64,000 nt of DNA, taken from contig NZ_JAAIYO010000006.1 in NCBI RefSeq assembly GCF_014930455.1, forward strand, positions 1-64,000, given 5' to 3'. A program made the position numbers and the translations under genes. Under the pieces are notes generated by a model. That model did not search any database, was not told the DNA's origin, and saw nothing but the letters and a program-made list of their open reading frames with translations. Every line of letters begins with the position of its first letter. Position 1 is the stretch's first letter. Shown here one piece after another: positions 1-8,335 of the stretch. This DNA comes from Corallococcus soli (GTDB taxonomy: Bacteria; Myxococcota; Myxococcia; Myxococcales; Myxococcaceae).

Positions 1-196
1 GGTCGAAGCGCGTCCTGCCTTCCTGCCGCGTCCACTCCAGCCCCGTGCCCAGTTGGACCTGCTGCTTCTGCTGGGGCGCGGCCCCGTTGCCGAGGAAGAA
101 CTCCTGCACCCGCCCCTGCACCCCGTCCGCCGCGAGCGCGGGCACCGACACGAGGCCCAGCAACCCCACCGCCGCACGCCGCCACGCATCCACCAT
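1..196 (-). CDS. secreted or outer-membrane protein, N-terminal part only
   Basis: The gene runs off the left edge of the window, so only the first 65 codons are visible. It starts at an ATG whose complement is at 194-196. The frame encodes a signal peptide: basic residues (WRR), a hydrophobic core (AAVGLLGLVSV) and a PALAAD-type signal peptidase I site near residues 22-24. The exported part begins with a Gln-rich stretch followed by VQLGTGLEWTRQEGRTRFD. That could be the first beta strand of an outer-membrane protein, but this is inference. Stop-free reading and GC-rich third positions support a real gene. The product cannot be named from this fragment. Confidence 0.55.
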   Translation of the reverse strand, partial: MVDAWRRAAVGLLGLVSVPALAADGVQGRVQEFFLGNGAAPQQKQQVQLGTGLEWTRQEGRTRFD

Positions 197-370
197 TCCC
201 CGAGGGTGCGCATGCGCCTGACGCTCCGGGGCTTCCCCGTCGTGCCGTCAGGAGCCCGTCTGCCTGGTTGCTGAGACGCACGAGGAAACGGGCAGGGGCT
301 CGGAGTGGAGCCTTGCATCACCCGGGGTGAGGGTGGCAGGAGACCCAGGCACTCCTCCAAGGGACCGACC

Positions 371-1900
371 ATGACCTCCGGAATGAAGACCTCTCCTCCC
401 TTCGCACGCGGCGCCGTGGCCCTCTTCGCATTGGCGCTGTCGTCCTGTGGCGGCAAGGAGGTGCGCCCGGGTGACGAGGTTCCCGGTGACGTCGCGGAGG
501 CCTGCACGACGGACGTGCCCTCCACCGACCCGGCCAGTGGAGCGTGCGCGCCGGTGCGGTTGCAGTGCGCCAAGGACCTGAACGACTTCAAGACGGACCG
601 CTACGTCTGGCGCGATAGCGATTGCCGCGTGCGTTCGGTGTCGCTGGTGCGCAACGACGCGGCGGATCCCGCCGGATGGAATGGCGGCTACATCCGCCGC
701 TACACGTATGAGGTCGCCGGGGCCCAGCGCACCTGCGACGGGCAGAGCACGCAGGTGCCCGGCTGGGGCATGGTGACCAGCCACCTGAAGGAGGGCAAGA
801 CGTGGGGTGCCTGGACCCAGGACGTGCGCGGCACCGGGCGCGTCCTCTTCAAGGGTGCGCACCACGCGATGCATGAGCTGAAGTGGCCGCTGTCGCTGGA
901 TGGGAACGTGGTGCAGGTGACGGTGCAGTACCTGTTCGCCACCGGCCGCGACCACCCGCTCTACGCCATCACCCACGACGCCTCCGGCTTCCCGGCGGAC
1001 CAGATTGAAGCCGACGTGCGCTCGCCCTACGGCGACCTGGCCTTCGACGACAACGCCAACACGGACATCGCGGGCCTGGGCTGGGGCGACAAGCACCGCT
1101 TCGTCACGCTGAACTCGCCGGTGACGATGAACAGCGGCTGGGACTACCGCGAGCCCAACGTGGTGCCCTACACGCGCATGTGGACCGCGGCGCCGGACGC
1201 GGAGATGGGCGTCGTGCAGACCCAGACCTGGCAGCAGAAGCCCGCGGGCGGCTACTGGCTGTATCCGCAGTGGGGCACGCGCCACGAGGCCGGCCCCATG
1301 CCCGTGGCCTACAACTGGCCCTACCAGCTCAACCAGTACGAGCTGCCCTCCGTCACCAACTCCCACCGCCTCGCGTGGGGCAGCAACTTCGGCGCGGTGG
1401 GCAGGACGCAGTACCCCCGGATGGGGGACGACGCGATGCTCTCCGGCCACCCGTACCAGAGCTATTCGGTCTTCATGGTGCTGGGCACGCACGCGTCCGA
1501 CCCGGTGCTGTCGCTCGCGTCGGAGGTGGAGACGTGGCAGGGCGTGAAGCTCACCGCCACCGAAGGCACCGTGCGCACGCGCGGCCCGGGCGGCGTGGGG
1601 CGCACCGACACGGTGGCGTATGACGTCGCGGGCTACAACCCCGTCTACGCCACCTGGGAAGCGGACGCGGCCTCCAACCGCGTGACGCTGAAGTTCGACA
1701 TCGGGGGCCGCCCCCTCGTGCACCCGATGGTGGTGGTGCACGGCTACACCGCCACCAGCGCACCGAAGTCGGTGACGCTCAACGGCCTGGCCCTCACGGC
1801 GGACGCGGACTACTTCGCGTCGGTGGACACCGCGGGCAAGAGCCTGTGGCTCACCCTCCAGCGCGACCTGGTGGACACCGCCACGCTGCGGGTGGAGTAG
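371..1900 (+). CDS. putative lipoprotein of unknown function
   Basis: I do not recognise this 509-residue protein. The open frame reaches upstream to a GTG at 305, but the ATG at 371 is preferred because it puts a lipoprotein signal directly at the N-terminus: Lys at residue 6, a hydrophobic run (GAVALFALALSS) and a lipobox ending in Cys (LALSSC). The mature part is rich in Trp, Tyr and Gly, has scattered Cys, and lacks further membrane segments. The last 90 residues (VVVHGYTATS ... LNGLALTADADYF) look like a small beta-sandwich accessory domain, as seen at the ends of secreted glycan-active enzymes; that resemblance is only suggestive. It is convergent with the next gene, with a strong terminator hairpin between them. 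Confidence 0.75.
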   Translation: MTSGMKTSPPFARGAVALFALALSSCGGKEVRPGDEVPGDVAEACTTDVPSTDPASGACAPVRLQCAKDLNDFKTDRYVWRDSDCRVRSVSLVRNDAADPAGWNGGYIRRYTYEVAGAQRTCDGQSTQVPGWGMVTSHLKEGKTWGAWTQDVRGTGRVLFKGAHHAMHELKWPLSLDGNVVQVTVQYLFATGRDHPLYAITHDASGFPADQIEADVRSPYGDLAFDDNANTDIAGLGWGDKHRFVTLNSPVTMNSGWDYREPNVVPYTRMWTAAPDAEMGVVQTQTWQQKPAGGYWLYPQWGTRHEAGPMPVAYNWPYQLNQYELPSVTNSHRLAWGSNFGAVGRTQYPRMGDDAMLSGHPYQSYSVFMVLGTHASDPVLSLASEVETWQGVKLTATEGTVRTRGPGGVGRTDTVAYDVAGYNPVYATWEADAASNRVTLKFDIGGRPLVHPMVVVHGYTATSAPKSVTLNGLALTADADYFASVDTAGKSLWLTLQRDLVDTATLRVE

Positions 1901-1913
1901 CGCTTCAAGAAAG

Positions 1914-1948
1914 ACAGGCCCTCGCACCCGGAAGGCGCGAGGGCCTGT
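1914..1948. terminator. bidirectional intrinsic terminator between convergent genes
   Basis: A perfect 12-bp stem (ACAGGCCCTCGC at 1914-1925 pairing with 1937-1948) with an 11-nt loop. It is preceded by AAGAAAG and followed by a pyrimidine-rich TTCCTCTTCTC tract. It lies between the stop of the plus-strand lipoprotein at 1900 and the stop of the minus-strand gene at 1994, so it can serve both. The 9-mer AGCGCTTCA flanks it as direct repeats at 1899-1907 and 1959-1967. Confidence 0.8.
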
Positions 1949-1993
1949 TCCTCTTCTCAGCGCTTCAGGACGTCACGCGCAAGGGCGCGAGCG

Positions 1994-2698
1994 TCAGTCC
2001 GCCGAGCCGCTGCCGCCGAAGGCCTGCGGGGTCTCCGAGCGCAGGCGCTCCCACTGGGCGCGGGCGTCCTTCTCCACACGCTTCTGCTCGTCCACGCGGC
2101 GGCGCGAGTCCTCCACGTCGCGCTTGGCCTCCGCCACGGCGGACATGAAGTTGGCCTCCGACATGTCCTTGGCACGGACATCACCGGTGCTCTCCAGGGC
2201 CTGGAACTCGGCCAGGTGCAGCTGCGCTTCCGCCACCCTCAGCTCGGCGTCGCGCAGGTCCTTCTCCGCCTTGCGCGTCTCAATCTGCCGGTCATGCCAC
2301 GCGACCTGGGCCTCGGCCGCGGCGCGTCCCGCCTCGGCGCCCTGGAGCTTGGATCTGGCCTGCGCGATGGGGCTGGACTGGCCCGTGGCCTCCGCGGCGC
2401 TCACGCCGGCCTTCTCCGCGTCCACGCGGCTCTTCGCGGCGTCCCCATTGCGACGGGCGACCTCCGCGGCGCGCTCCGCGTCACGCACGGCCACCTCCGC
2501 GCGCGTCACGTTGTCGGCGGCCTTCGTGCGGGCGAGCTGCGCCTCACGCACGTCTCCCAGCTGATCCTCGGGGACCCGCGCCATCATCGCGTCATCCACA
2601 CGGGCGGCCTTCGAGCTGCCGCAGCCCGCGAGGAACACCATCGACGCCCCCATGGCCAACCCCATCACCCAATGACGCTTCGTCCTGTTCTGGAACAT
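1994..2698 (-). CDS. coiled-coil lipoprotein
   Basis: A 234-residue protein starting at the ATG of MFQNRTKRHW; the open frame extends further upstream but that part reads as antisense. The N-terminus is a typical lipoprotein signal: basic residues at 5-8, a hydrophobic segment (VMGLAMGASMVFLAGC) and lipid-accepting Cys near residue 26. Almost all the rest (about 45-215) is Ala/Glu/Arg/Lys-rich heptad sequence (ADNVTRAEVAVRDAERAAEVARR and similar), so a long alpha-helical coiled coil is expected, as in OmpA-associated or peptidoglycan-bound envelope lipoproteins. No enzymatic motif is visible. GGGGG about 9 nt before the ATG may act as ribosome-binding site. It is divergent from the next gene. 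Confidence 0.8.
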   Translation of the reverse strand: MFQNRTKRHWVMGLAMGASMVFLAGCGSSKAARVDDAMMARVPEDQLGDVREAQLARTKAADNVTRAEVAVRDAERAAEVARRNGDAAKSRVDAEKAGVSAAEATGQSSPIAQARSKLQGAEAGRAAAEAQVAWHDRQIETRKAEKDLRDAELRVAEAQLHLAEFQALESTGDVRAKDMSEANFMSAVAEAKRDVEDSRRRVDEQKRVEKDARAQWERLRSETPQAFGGSGSAD

Positions 2699-2969
2699 GA
2701 TCTTGAACCCCCGTACGAAGATGACTGTTGGGCAACGTAGGCACTCCCTGGCCGGGGAACAGGCGGTGCGGGCGCTCCCGACGCTGCCGTCCCGCCTGGA
2801 ATAGGGCGTGAAAACCCAGTCAGGCCGGAGGGCAGGCGGGCACGGGCTGTCATCCAGCAGGGCCGTTGCCGCGCGGGGGCGCCGGAGCGTCTTGAAGAAA
2901 GGGATGTCCCAAGCGGGCGGGCGAGCGTGTCTGGAGAAGGCGCGGTCCATGCGCCACCAGGGAGGGACG

Positions 2970-3515
2970 ATGAAGCGAGCCGGCTGGGGAGTCGTGTTGG
3001 GATTGAGCTGTGCGCTGTTGGGAACGGCCTGCGAGCCCGAGGGGAGCGAGCAGGAGCCGCAGGGCACCGAAGCCGTGGAGATGCGCATCTCCCTGAGCGG
3101 GGATGCGTGCGGCGTCGTGTCCGCGCAAGCGCATGTGTGGGGCAACGACTTCCCCCCCATTGGACCGGTGGCCCTGTATGTCGGGAACGGCTACATCGAG
3201 GGCGGGGTGAGCAATGTCCCCACGGGGCTCGACCGGAGGGTGGGCGTGACGGCCTACAACGCGGTGGGGAGGGCTGTGTACGCCGGCTCCGCGTCCGTGA
3301 ACGTCTACGACGGGCCGGTGTCGCCGGTGCAGATCACCCTGATGCGCATCCCGGAGAACTGCCCGGGCTCCAGCACCGGGAGCATCCACATCATCGGCGT
3401 GCTGGAGGGCAGGACCGGTTCGGACGGAGGCTCCGCCTACGACGCGGGTCCGGGCCCTTCGTACGACGCGGGTCCGGGTCCTTCGTTCGACGCGGGCTAC
3501 GGCCCCCGTCCGTAG
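2970..3515 (+). CDS. putative lipoprotein with DAGPGPS-repeat tail
   Basis: A 181-residue protein. The ATG at 2970 is chosen because GGAGGGA lies just upstream and the product then starts with a lipoprotein signal (MKRAGWGVVLGLSCALLGTAC, lipobox LGTAC). The body (about 30-150) contains several short beta-rich stretches (VALYVGNGYIEGG, RRVGVTAYNAVGRAVYAGS) and two Cys. The C-terminus is low-complexity: an eight-residue unit of the type YDAGPGPS occurs three times and ends in FDAGYGPRP. Such Asp/Gly/Pro tails are common in myxobacterial surface proteins, but the function is unknown. The gene ends 18 nt past the stop of the convergent oxygenase gene, so the two 3' ends overlap. Confidence 0.75.
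   Translation: MKRAGWGVVLGLSCALLGTACEPEGSEQEPQGTEAVEMRISLSGDACGVVSAQAHVWGNDFPPIGPVALYVGNGYIEGGVSNVPTGLDRRVGVTAYNAVGRAVYAGSASVNVYDGPVSPVQITLMRIPENCPGSSTGSIHIIGVLEGRTGSDGGSAYDAGPGPSYDAGPGPSFDAGYGPRP
3438..3500 (+). repeat. coding tandem repeat, YDAGPGPS-type unit
   Basis: Three tandem copies of a 24-27 bp unit encoding (Y/F)DAGPGPS, followed by a degenerate fourth (FDAGYGP), at the 3' end of the lipoprotein gene. The DNA copies are nearly identical (tacgacgcgggtccggg), so slippage could vary the copy number. Confidence 0.7.
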
Positions 3516-4099
3516 AACCACGCGGTGAGGGCCAGGCGCCGCGCGTGCGAGGGCAGCACCTCGTGCTCCAGCCTCTCGCTCAGGAACACCACCAGCCGGT
3601 CCAGCACGGGCGCCACGTCCAGCGGCGCGCCGGTGTCCTCCGGGTGGAGGCGGAGCATGCCGCCGTCCGCGGGCGTCCAGCCGGCGTTGGCGTACCAGAT
3701 GGCGGTGAGGCGCCGGTTGGACTGGCCCGGGAACGCATCCCGGTGGCGGGCGTAGTGCGCGCCGCCGCCGGGGTAGCAGGCAAGCTGCACGTCGAAGCGG
3801 CCCAGGCCCAGGTACGCGCTGGAGGACACCGCTTCGCCCAGCGCGCGGAAGTGGTCCCACAGCGCTTCCAGCGCAGCGTCCGCGCCGGGCAGCACCCATT
3901 CGATGTGGTCTCCGCGCACGGAGGTGTCGAGCGCGTGGTCCCCGCCGCGCCGGATGCCCGCGGGCCGGAGCGTCCCTGCGTGCACGCGAGCCAGCGCGGC
4001 GTCCCGCACCGCGAGGGCGCGGGTCTCACCCAGGAAGGCGTCGCGCACGAAGTAGCCGTGCAAGCCCAGCGCCTCCACCTCCGCGTCCGTCAGGACCAC
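3497..4099 (-). CDS. 2-oxoglutarate/Fe(II)-dependent oxygenase, prolyl 4-hydroxylase type
   Basis: A 200-residue protein of the Fe(II)/2OG dioxygenase fold. The HxD pair is in HYARHRDAF, the distal His and the 2OG-binding Arg are in LEHEVLPSHARR, and the C-terminal strand is LALTAWFYG. Such enzymes hydroxylate proteins or small molecules using oxygen and 2-oxoglutarate. The GTG start at 4099 is preferred because GGGAGG lies 5 nt upstream. An ATG at 4201 also fits the frame, but its complement shares a CATG with the ATG of the divergent gene, leaving no promoter space. The 3' end overlaps the convergent lipoprotein gene by about 18 nt. The substrate cannot be predicted. Confidence 0.82.
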   Translation of the reverse strand: MVLTDAEVEALGLHGYFVRDAFLGETRALAVRDAALARVHAGTLRPAGIRRGGDHALDTSVRGDHIEWVLPGADAALEALWDHFRALGEAVSSSAYLGLGRFDVQLACYPGGGAHYARHRDAFPGQSNRRLTAIWYANAGWTPADGGMLRLHPEDTGAPLDVAPVLDRLVVFLSERLEHEVLPSHARRLALTAWFYGRGP

Positions 4100-4199
4100 C
4101 CGGGCCTCCCTGGCCTGCGGGCTCCAGCAACCCGCCAGGAGCCCTGACCGGCACGCTGCCCCAGGACGCCCCTCCGAAGGAAGCGGGTAGACTGGGGGC

Positions 4200-4814
4200 A
4201 TGGCGAACCTCTCGCGAGTCCTCTCCGTCCTCGCCGCCGCCGCCCTGGGCGCGCTGGTCGCGTGGCTGCTCTTGCGTCCGGCGTCCTTCCGGCAGCCGGA
4301 CACGGCCGTGGTGGTGGAGCAGATGCGGGAGGTGGCGCGGCTGGAGACGCTGGACGTGGCCCTCTACAAGAAGGTCGTCTTCACGCCGGAGCCGCAGGCC
4401 ACCGACGCCCTGTGGAAGGACGTGCTGCTCTGGGCCAGCTACACGCTGAAGAACCCGCACGGCCGCGCCATCGTCTTCGCGGACGCCCACCTGGGCTTCG
4501 ACTTCCAGCGCTTCGACGCCAGCCACCTGCACGCCACCGGCACGCGCGTGGACGTGCTGCTGCCCCCCATGGTGGTGACGGTGGCGCTGCGGCCGGGGGA
4601 GACGGAGATCATCGACTCCAACCTGGACAGCGCCCAGACGGCGCAGCTCCTGGAGAAGGCCCGGCTCGCCTTTGAGCGCGAGGTGCGGGAGGACAAACGA
4701 TTGAAGGACAAGGCCCGGCAGTCCGCGGAGCGTTCCCTCCGGGGCCTGCTGCTCACGCTGGGCTTCCGCGAGGTGCGCTTCGTGGAGACCCTGCCCCTGG
4801 GGACGGCGGGCTGA
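4200..4814 (+). CDS. membrane-anchored DUF4230-like protein
   Basis: A 204-residue protein with an N-terminal membrane anchor (about residues 7-26, SVLAAAALGALVAWLLL) followed by an extracytoplasmic domain. The region VVVEQMREVARLETLDVALYKKV followed by a beta-rich core and a terminal amphipathic helix (EDKRLKDKARQSAERSLRGLLLTLGF) matches my memory of the DUF4230 family, whose function is unknown. The helix-strand ending GFREVRFVETLPL fits that assignment. The gene stands alone, with 101 nt between its ATG and the preferred start of the divergent oxygenase gene. Confidence 0.75.
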   Translation: MANLSRVLSVLAAAALGALVAWLLLRPASFRQPDTAVVVEQMREVARLETLDVALYKKVVFTPEPQATDALWKDVLLWASYTLKNPHGRAIVFADAHLGFDFQRFDASHLHATGTRVDVLLPPMVVTVALRPGETEIIDSNLDSAQTAQLLEKARLAFEREVREDKRLKDKARQSAERSLRGLLLTLGFREVRFVETLPLGTAG

Positions 4815-4848
4815 CTCGGGACGGGACGCGTGCGCGCCCGATGCCGTC

Positions 4849-6102
4849 TCACGCCGACCGCAGTGAATCGCCTTCCAGCAGGAACAGCCCCGGCACGCCG
4901 TCCGGTGCATGTCCCAGCGAAGTGAGCACCTGCACGGACTCCGCGTCGGAATCCCGGCACAGCAGCGCCACCTCGCGCAGGCCCAGGCTCACGCGCAGGC
5001 GACCTCCGCCCGTGGCGGCTTCAATCCAGCGCCGCTGGGACTTCGTGAGCAGCCGCGCTCCGTCATGTCCGTCGCCGCCCGTCACGGCCCACACGCCGGA
5101 GAACGCCTCCGCCAGCCGCACCTCGCCCTGGTCGATGACGACGGGCCGCACGTCCGCGGGATGCGCCTCCAGGTTGCGCCACGCCGCCGCGTCCACCGCT
5201 TCGAGCGTGAGCCCCGGGTCCGCCAGCGCGCTGGCGGGCAGGTAGCGCACGAACTCCGCGTCCTCCAGCACGTAGTAGACCTCCAGCCCCGCCGGGCCCA
5301 TCCGGAACAGCGCGCCCTGGGTCCCCGCCACGAAGCCCACCGGCCGCAGCACCGGCCGCACCGTGTCCAGCGCCACGCCCGCCGGCCCCACGCCGGAGGA
5401 CAGGCCGCCCAGCCGCGCCGCCAGCGCCTCCGCGTGCGCGGTGAGCCCCTGGGCTCCCGGTGCCTTGCGGTACGCCGCATACAGTGAGCCCACGTCCACG
5501 CGGCCCACGCCGCCCGACGCCAGCTTCACCAGCAGGTCCCTGCCCTGACGCCGGAAGCCCACGCCCGCGCGGCCCAGCGCGGCGGTGAGCGCGGCGGTGA
5601 ACTCCGGCCGCAGCACCTGCTCCTCGGGCTTCGGAGCGGGCGGCAGGTCCGCGGCCTCCAGCTCCGCGCGCAGCAGCTTCGCCTCCGCGTCGAAGGGGTC
5701 CCGCGCCACCGCCTCCGCCACGTAGGTGCGGGCGCGCTCGGCCTCGCCCTGGCGCAGCGCGAGCACGGCGAGCACCTTCAATGCCTCCGGATCGCCGGGA
5801 CTCAAGACCAGGGCCTCCCGCAGCTCGGCCTCCGCGTCGCGGTGCCGCTCCAGGCCCAGCAGCGTGCGCGCGAGCCCCAGCCGCACCTGGAGGTCCCGGG
5901 GAAAGTCGCGCCGCAGGGCCTGCATCAGCGGCAGGGCTTCACGCTCCGCGTCCGCGTTGACCAGCGCATGCGCCACGGTGAGGCGCAGCGTGGCGCCGGG
6001 ACGTTGCGCGGCCTCGGCGCGCAGCGCGCCCAGCTCCGCGTCGCTGAGCACGTCTCCCGCCTCCACCTTGCGGCGCAGGCGCTCCAGTTCCGCCAGGGGC
6101 AT
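4849..6102 (-). CDS. TPR-repeat protein with C-terminal DUF1444-like region
   Basis: A 417-residue protein. The first about 165 residues form tetratricopeptide-like helical repeats (for example HRDAEAELREALVLSPGDPEALKVLAVLALRQGEAERARTY). Residues about 180-417 form a second domain including LLTKSQRRWIEAATGGGRLRVSLGLREVALLC; this resembles DUF1444-type domains, which is a tentative match. No signal peptide is visible, so it is probably cytoplasmic. The ATG at 6102 is preferred over the adjacent GTG at 6105. It begins 14 nt after the stop of the hybrid sensor-kinase gene on the same strand, so the two are likely co-transcribed and the TPR protein may be a partner of that kinase. Confidence 0.8.
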   Translation of the reverse strand: MPLAELERLRRKVEAGDVLSDAELGALRAEAAQRPGATLRLTVAHALVNADAEREALPLMQALRRDFPRDLQVRLGLARTLLGLERHRDAEAELREALVLSPGDPEALKVLAVLALRQGEAERARTYVAEAVARDPFDAEAKLLRAELEAADLPPAPKPEEQVLRPEFTAALTAALGRAGVGFRRQGRDLLVKLASGGVGRVDVGSLYAAYRKAPGAQGLTAHAEALAARLGGLSSGVGPAGVALDTVRPVLRPVGFVAGTQGALFRMGPAGLEVYYVLEDAEFVRYLPASALADPGLTLEAVDAAAWRNLEAHPADVRPVVIDQGEVRLAEAFSGVWAVTGGDGHDGARLLTKSQRRWIEAATGGGRLRVSLGLREVALLCRDSDAESVQVLTSLGHAPDGVPGLFLLEGDSLRSA

Positions 6103-6116
6103 CACGCGCGGGGATT

Positions 6117-8159
6117 CTAGTGGCCCGCGTCCGGGGCGCCCAGCCCTTCGGCGGGCTCCTCCTCGCTCCGGGTTTGCGTGAGGAACTCGTCCAGGGCCCC
6201 CACGTCGATGGGCTTGCGGAACACCGCGTCCACCAACGCCAGGCTTGCGCGGTTCTGCCCGCGCACGTCGGCGCCGGTGACGATGGCCAGCAGCGTCTGG
6301 GGCGAGCGCTGCCGCAGCTCCCGCGCCAGCTCCCAGCCGGTCATCTCCGGCATCACCGCGTCCAGCAGCGCCGCGTCGAAGGGCTGCTTCTCCCAGATGC
6401 GCAGCGCCACGTCCGGGCTGTGCGCCACCTGCACGTCGTAGCCCTCCTCGCCCAGCACCTCGGCCATCATCCGCGCGTTGTCCAGGTCGTCATCCACCAC
6501 CAGCACGCGGCGCGCGGGCCGGGTCAGGCGCGGCACGCCTCCCGGGGCCAGGGACGGGGGCAGCGGGGGCGGCACCGCCGCGCCCTGCGAGGTGTCACTG
6601 AAGCGCGGCAGCCGCACGACGAAGCTCGCGCCCGGGCCATCCCGCCGGTTCTCCACCGTCAGCTCGCCCCCCCAGCGCTGCACCTGCGTGCGCGCCACCG
6701 CCAGGAACAACGAGAACTGCGGCGCGCCTGGATCCCTGCGCAGCGGGTCGAACAGCCGCGCCAGCTCCTCCACCGCGTAGGGCGGCCCGCCGTCCTCCAG
6801 GTGCAGCGCCAGCCACCCCTCCCCCTCCGGCCGGGTGCGGACCTGGAGCGTGCCGCCGCCGTCCATGCGGTCCCTCGCCGACAGCAGCAGGTTGACGATG
6901 AGCTCGCGGAAGAAGCCCGCGTCCGCCTTCACGCCCCACGGGAAGCCCAGGTCCAGCTCCGTGTGCACGGGGTGCTCGCGCTGCTCCAGCTCGCCCCGCG
7001 CCAGCTCCAGCGCCTCGCGCACCGTCTGGTCCACCGGCACGTCGGCCAGGCGCTCCTCGGTGCGCTGCACGCTGAACTCCTGCAGCCGCGACACCAGCTC
7101 GCCAATCTGGCCCACCGTCTTGTCCAGCGCCTCCACGTGCTCCGGCTTGTACTCGCGCTGCAGCAGCGTGATGCGCAGCCGCAGCACGTTGAGGAAGTTG
7201 TTGAGCGCGTGCGCGGCGCCACTCGCCAGCTGCCCCAGCGCCTGCTGCCGCGTGCGGCGCAGCAGCTGCCCCTGGAGCCTGCGCACCTCGCCGTGGGCGC
7301 TCTCCAGCGCCTTGGTCTTCACCGCCGCTTCGGTCCGGTCACTGAAGGTCTGGATGACGCCGGCCAGGACCTGGTCCTCCTCCCACACCGGCGTGGCGCT
7401 CATCTCCAGCGTGGCGTCGCTGCCGCCGGGGCGCTCCACCACCATCATCACGCCGCGCACCGGCCCCTTCTCGCGCAGCGCGCGCAGGAACGGCATGTCC
7501 TGCACGCGGAAGGGCTCTCCCGTGGGGTGGCGGGCGTTGACCTGCGTCAGCACCGGCGCCAGGGAGGTGGCGGCCCGCGCCCCCACCACCGCGCGCATGG
7601 GCACGCCCATCAGCCGGCTCACCGGCGGCGAGGCGAAGGACACCATGCCGTCCGTCTCCGCCAGCAGGATGCCCACCTCCACGTGGTTGAGCACCGACTC
7701 CATCACCGCGGCCTCGCGGAAGCGGACCTCCTCCGTCTTGAGCACCCGCGCGTAGGACGCCTGCGCGGAGGCGTCCGCCTCCCACACCAGCTCCGACACC
7801 AGCTCCGCGACGTCCGCGTCGATGACGCCCCCGTTGCGGCGCGCGTAGACGTAGAGCAGCACCTCCTGGAGCGACTTGAACTCGCGCGTCAGGTCCTCGG
7901 GTTCGAAGTTCTGGTCGTACCGGAAGGCCCCGTGCGAGCGCACCACCTCCGGCCACAGCCGGATGGCGTCCTCACCCCGGTCGCGGAGCAGGCGGGCAAG
8001 CTCGTCCAGCAGGTGGTGCAGGGGCGCGCGCAGATCCCGGCCCGGGACCTCCACTTCATACGTCTCCGCGCGCACGCGCTTGGCCCACAGGCGCGTGATG
8101 CGCTCGCCCTCGTCGGAGAGCAGGCCGGACAGGGCGCTGATGGCGGTATCGGAAGGCAC
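6117..8159 (-). CDS. hybrid sensor histidine kinase with RsbRD-like N-terminus and receiver domain
   Basis: About 680 residues. The order is an RsbRD-type N-terminal sensory domain (about 10-150; ITRLWAKRVRAE ... YVYARRNG), a PAS-like domain (about 155-275), a dimerisation/phosphoacceptor region with His317 in AAHALNN, an HATPase-like domain (about 400-520) and a receiver domain (about 550-665) with Asp600 in LLDAVMPEMTGW and Lys in FRKPID. The ATPase part is degenerate: the glycine-rich lid (normally GxGLGL) reads APQFSLFLAVAR and the G1 box reads LEDGGPP, so ATP binding may be altered. The start is uncertain; no ATG is near, and GTG at 8159 or TTG at 8165 are the best candidates. No transmembrane segment, so cytoplasmic sensing. 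It is upstream of the TPR gene in one unit. Confidence 0.85.
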   Translation of the reverse strand: MPSDTAISALSGLLSDEGERITRLWAKRVRAETYEVEVPGRDLRAPLHHLLDELARLLRDRGEDAIRLWPEVVRSHGAFRYDQNFEPEDLTREFKSLQEVLLYVYARRNGGVIDADVAELVSELVWEADASAQASYARVLKTEEVRFREAAVMESVLNHVEVGILLAETDGMVSFASPPVSRLMGVPMRAVVGARAATSLAPVLTQVNARHPTGEPFRVQDMPFLRALREKGPVRGVMMVVERPGGSDATLEMSATPVWEEDQVLAGVIQTFSDRTEAAVKTKALESAHGEVRRLQGQLLRRTRQQALGQLASGAAHALNNFLNVLRLRITLLQREYKPEHVEALDKTVGQIGELVSRLQEFSVQRTEERLADVPVDQTVREALELARGELEQREHPVHTELDLGFPWGVKADAGFFRELIVNLLLSARDRMDGGGTLQVRTRPEGEGWLALHLEDGGPPYAVEELARLFDPLRRDPGAPQFSLFLAVARTQVQRWGGELTVENRRDGPGASFVVRLPRFSDTSQGAAVPPPLPPSLAPGGVPRLTRPARRVLVVDDDLDNARMMAEVLGEEGYDVQVAHSPDVALRIWEKQPFDAALLDAVMPEMTGWELARELRQRSPQTLLAIVTGADVRGQNRASLALVDAVFRKPIDVGALDEFLTQTRSEEEPAEGLGAPDAGH

Positions 8160-8335
8160 GCTCAAGGGCGGACGATGCGCACGCTCCAGGCGCCCAGCCA
8201 CCCGGCCCCCCCGGTGGGGCCCCACGCGAATGTCCGCCCGCGCACACCCTGAGGGTCCCGTGGCGGGTCCCGAGGGCCGGCCTGCCGGGCAGCCCTGGCT
8301 GATGGGGCCGGTCATCCCCACCTTCCCAGGCACGG

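Noticed and set aside
248-1927. A 559-codon minus-strand frame over the first lipoprotein
   Set aside because: Arg/Val/His-rich antisense composition; the plus strand has a lipobox protein in good codon usage.
6120-8252. A 710-codon plus-strand frame
   Set aside because: Antisense to the hybrid histidine kinase; His/Arg/Gln-rich shadow.
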